Of a stretch of 34,554 nt of DNA, positions 33,190 to 34,554 are shown piece by piece (within the stretch, counting starts at the first letter, position 1; the number at the start of each line of letters is the position of its first letter). Under the pieces are notes generated by a model. That model had not been told where the DNA came from, searched no databases, and was given only the letters and a program-made list of their open reading frames with translations. The DNA is from Bacteroides xylanisolvens XB1A (lineage in GTDB: Bacteria; Bacteroidota; Bacteroidia; Bacteroidales; Bacteroidaceae). The stretch spans positions 2,203,164 through 2,237,717 of the forward strand of contig NC_021017.1 in the NCBI RefSeq assembly GCF_000210075.1. The letters are read 5' to 3'. The position numbers were made by a program, and so were the translations under genes.

Positions 33190-34554
33190 ATGAAAAAGTC
33201 CTTATTAGTCTTAGCTTTATTGTTTTCATTGGTATCCTTTGCTCAATCTCCGGTCGATAAATCTTTTCCTCCGGAAGAGTTGTTTGCTCTAGGATCTTAC
33301 TATTACCCCGAGCAATGGGATTCCTCCCAATGGGAACGTGATTTGAAGAAAATGTCGGAGATGGGGATCAAGTTCACCCATTTTGCGGAGTTTGCCTGGG
33401 CCATGATAGAACCGGAAGAAGGAAAGTATGATTTTGAGTGGCTGGATCGTGCCGTCTCTTTAGCAGATAAATATGGTCTGAAGGTAATTATGTGTACTCC
33501 TACTCCCACACCTCCCGTCTGGCTGTCAAAAAAGTACCCCGATATATTGATTCAGCGGGATAATGGCATTTCCATTCAGCATGGGAGACGTCAGCATGCT
33601 TCCTGGAGTAGCGACCGATACCGTCGTTATGTAGAAAACATTGTTTCCTGTCTGGCAATGCGTTATGGCAATCATCCTGCTGTTATCGGCTGGCAGATTG
33701 ACAATGAGCCGGGACACTACGGAGTAGTGGATTACAGTGAAAATGCACAAGCCAAATTCCGTGTCTGGTTACAGAAGAAATACGGTACTATTGACAAACT
33801 GAATGATACCTGGGGTACCTCTTTCTGGAGTGAAACCTATCAGAACTTCGAGCAGATTCGCCTTCCCAACCAGCAGGAAGTACCTGAAAAGCCCAATCCT
33901 CATGCCATGCTCGACCTGAACCGTTTCATGGCGGACGAATTGGCGGGCTTTGTTAATATGCAGGCAGACATCCTCCGGCGGCATATCCACAAAGACCAAT
34001 GGATCACTACCAACCTGATTCCTGTTTTCAATCCGGTTGATCCGGTACGGATCGATCATACGGACTTCCTGACCTACACCCGCTATCTGGTGACTGGACA
34101 TAATCAGGGAATAGGTAGCCAAGGTTTCCGGATGGGGATTCCCGAAGATCTCGGATTTTCAAATGACCAGTTTCGTAACCGCGTCGGCAAAACATTCGGA
34201 GTGATGGAACTACAGCCCGGTCAAGTAAACTGGGGAGTGTATAACCCTCAACCCTTACCCGGCGCTGTGCGTATGTGGGTGTATCACGTTTTTGCAGGTG
34301 GTGGGAAGTTTGTGTGCAATTACCGTTTCCGTCAACCTCTGAAAGGCAGTGAGCAATACCATTACGGCATGATAATGACCGATGGGGTGACTCTTTCTCC
34401 GGGCGGTGAAGAATATGTACGTATTACGCAGGAGATGAAAAAGCTTCGTGCCGCCTACGATAAGAAAAGCCGTATGCCCAAACAGCTGGCTTCCCGACGC
34501 ATTGGACTGCTTTTCGATATGAACAACTATTGGGAAATGGAGTTCCAGCGTCAG
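33190..34554 (+). CDS. GH42 beta-galactosidase, 3' end beyond window
   Basis: 455 residues are visible and the frame is open at the window edge; complete GH42 enzymes are about 650-700 residues. A signal peptide (about 1-19, ending SFAQ) predicts a periplasmic or surface location. An in-frame ATG at 33169 would add seven residues and is possible. GH42 marks include YYPEQWDSSQWERDLKKMSEMG, FAEFAWAMIEPEEGKYDFEWLD, and the acid/base E173 in GWQIDNEPGH. The nucleophile is E340 in VMELQPGQVNWG. It hydrolyses terminal beta-galactosides such as galacto-oligosaccharides or galactan fragments. It follows the GH43 gene by 40 nt and probably works with it on the same glycan. Confidence 0.93.
   Translation, partial: MKKSLLVLALLFSLVSFAQSPVDKSFPPEELFALGSYYYPEQWDSSQWERDLKKMSEMGIKFTHFAEFAWAMIEPEEGKYDFEWLDRAVSLADKYGLKVIMCTPTPTPPVWLSKKYPDILIQRDNGISIQHGRRQHASWSSDRYRRYVENIVSCLAMRYGNHPAVIGWQIDNEPGHYGVVDYSENAQAKFRVWLQKKYGTIDKLNDTWGTSFWSETYQNFEQIRLPNQQEVPEKPNPHAMLDLNRFMADELAGFVNMQADILRRHIHKDQWITTNLIPVFNPVDPVRIDHTDFLTYTRYLVTGHNQGIGSQGFRMGIPEDLGFSNDQFRNRVGKTFGVMELQPGQVNWGVYNPQPLPGAVRMWVYHVFAGGGKFVCNYRFRQPLKGSEQYHYGMIMTDGVTLSPGGEEYVRITQEMKKLRAAYDKKSRMPKQLASRRIGLLFDMNNYWEMEFQRQ

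Overview
The window looks like chromosomal DNA of a gut Bacteroides (species not resolved). The evidence is adjacent SusC/SusD genes, a one-protein hybrid two-component regulator with propeller, histidine kinase, receiver and AraC parts, many SPII lipoproteins, few Shine-Dalgarno sites, and Bacteroides-type promoter elements (TTTG or TTG, about 19-22 nt, then TAnnTTTG). No rRNA, tRNA, CRISPR array, transposase or integrase was recognised.

Layout. 1-223: nested palindromes and direct repeats. 224-4528 (minus): a secreted GH123-like/DUF4091 protein downstream of priA. 4664-5332 (minus): a small outer-membrane beta-barrel with terminator and promoter. 5333-7030: one small HTH-like protein of unknown role, then about 1 kb without a gene that carries three families of short repeats. 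7031-8407 (minus): an RclA-like flavin disulfide reductase. 8623-13841: an asparagine/aspartate module. aspA (minus) is divergent from a plus-strand operon of a Dcu C4-dicarboxylate carrier, a periplasmic asparaginase and a porin. Together they would turn asparagine into aspartate and then fumarate for fumarate respiration. 13930-14816: gene debris, namely the N-terminal end of a large protein of defence-gene type and the middle of a YhcG/DUF1016 nuclease gene.

14817-34554: a polysaccharide-utilisation-type locus. One minus-strand operon (30574 down to 18973) reads GDPD lipoprotein, SusC, SusD, beta-helix lipoprotein, fimbrillin-like lipoprotein, fimbrillin/beta-helix fusion lipoprotein, secreted GDPD. 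It has a consensus -7 box upstream and a strong terminator. The HTCS regulator follows with its own consensus promoter. Upstream lie a GH43 lipoprotein with altered active-site residues (minus) and a divergent plus-strand pair of a GH43 with intact residues and a GH42 beta-galactosidase cut by the window edge.

The most interesting part is this locus. Its SusCD operon contains no recognisable glycosidase but begins and ends with a glycerophosphodiester phosphodiesterase, and in the place of SusE/SusF-type binding proteins it encodes duplicated and fused fimbrillin/beta-helix lipoproteins. With the flanking GH43/GH42 genes this suggests uptake of a glycerol-phosphate-decorated glycan or a teichoic-acid-like polymer. 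That substrate is an inference and is not shown by the sequence.
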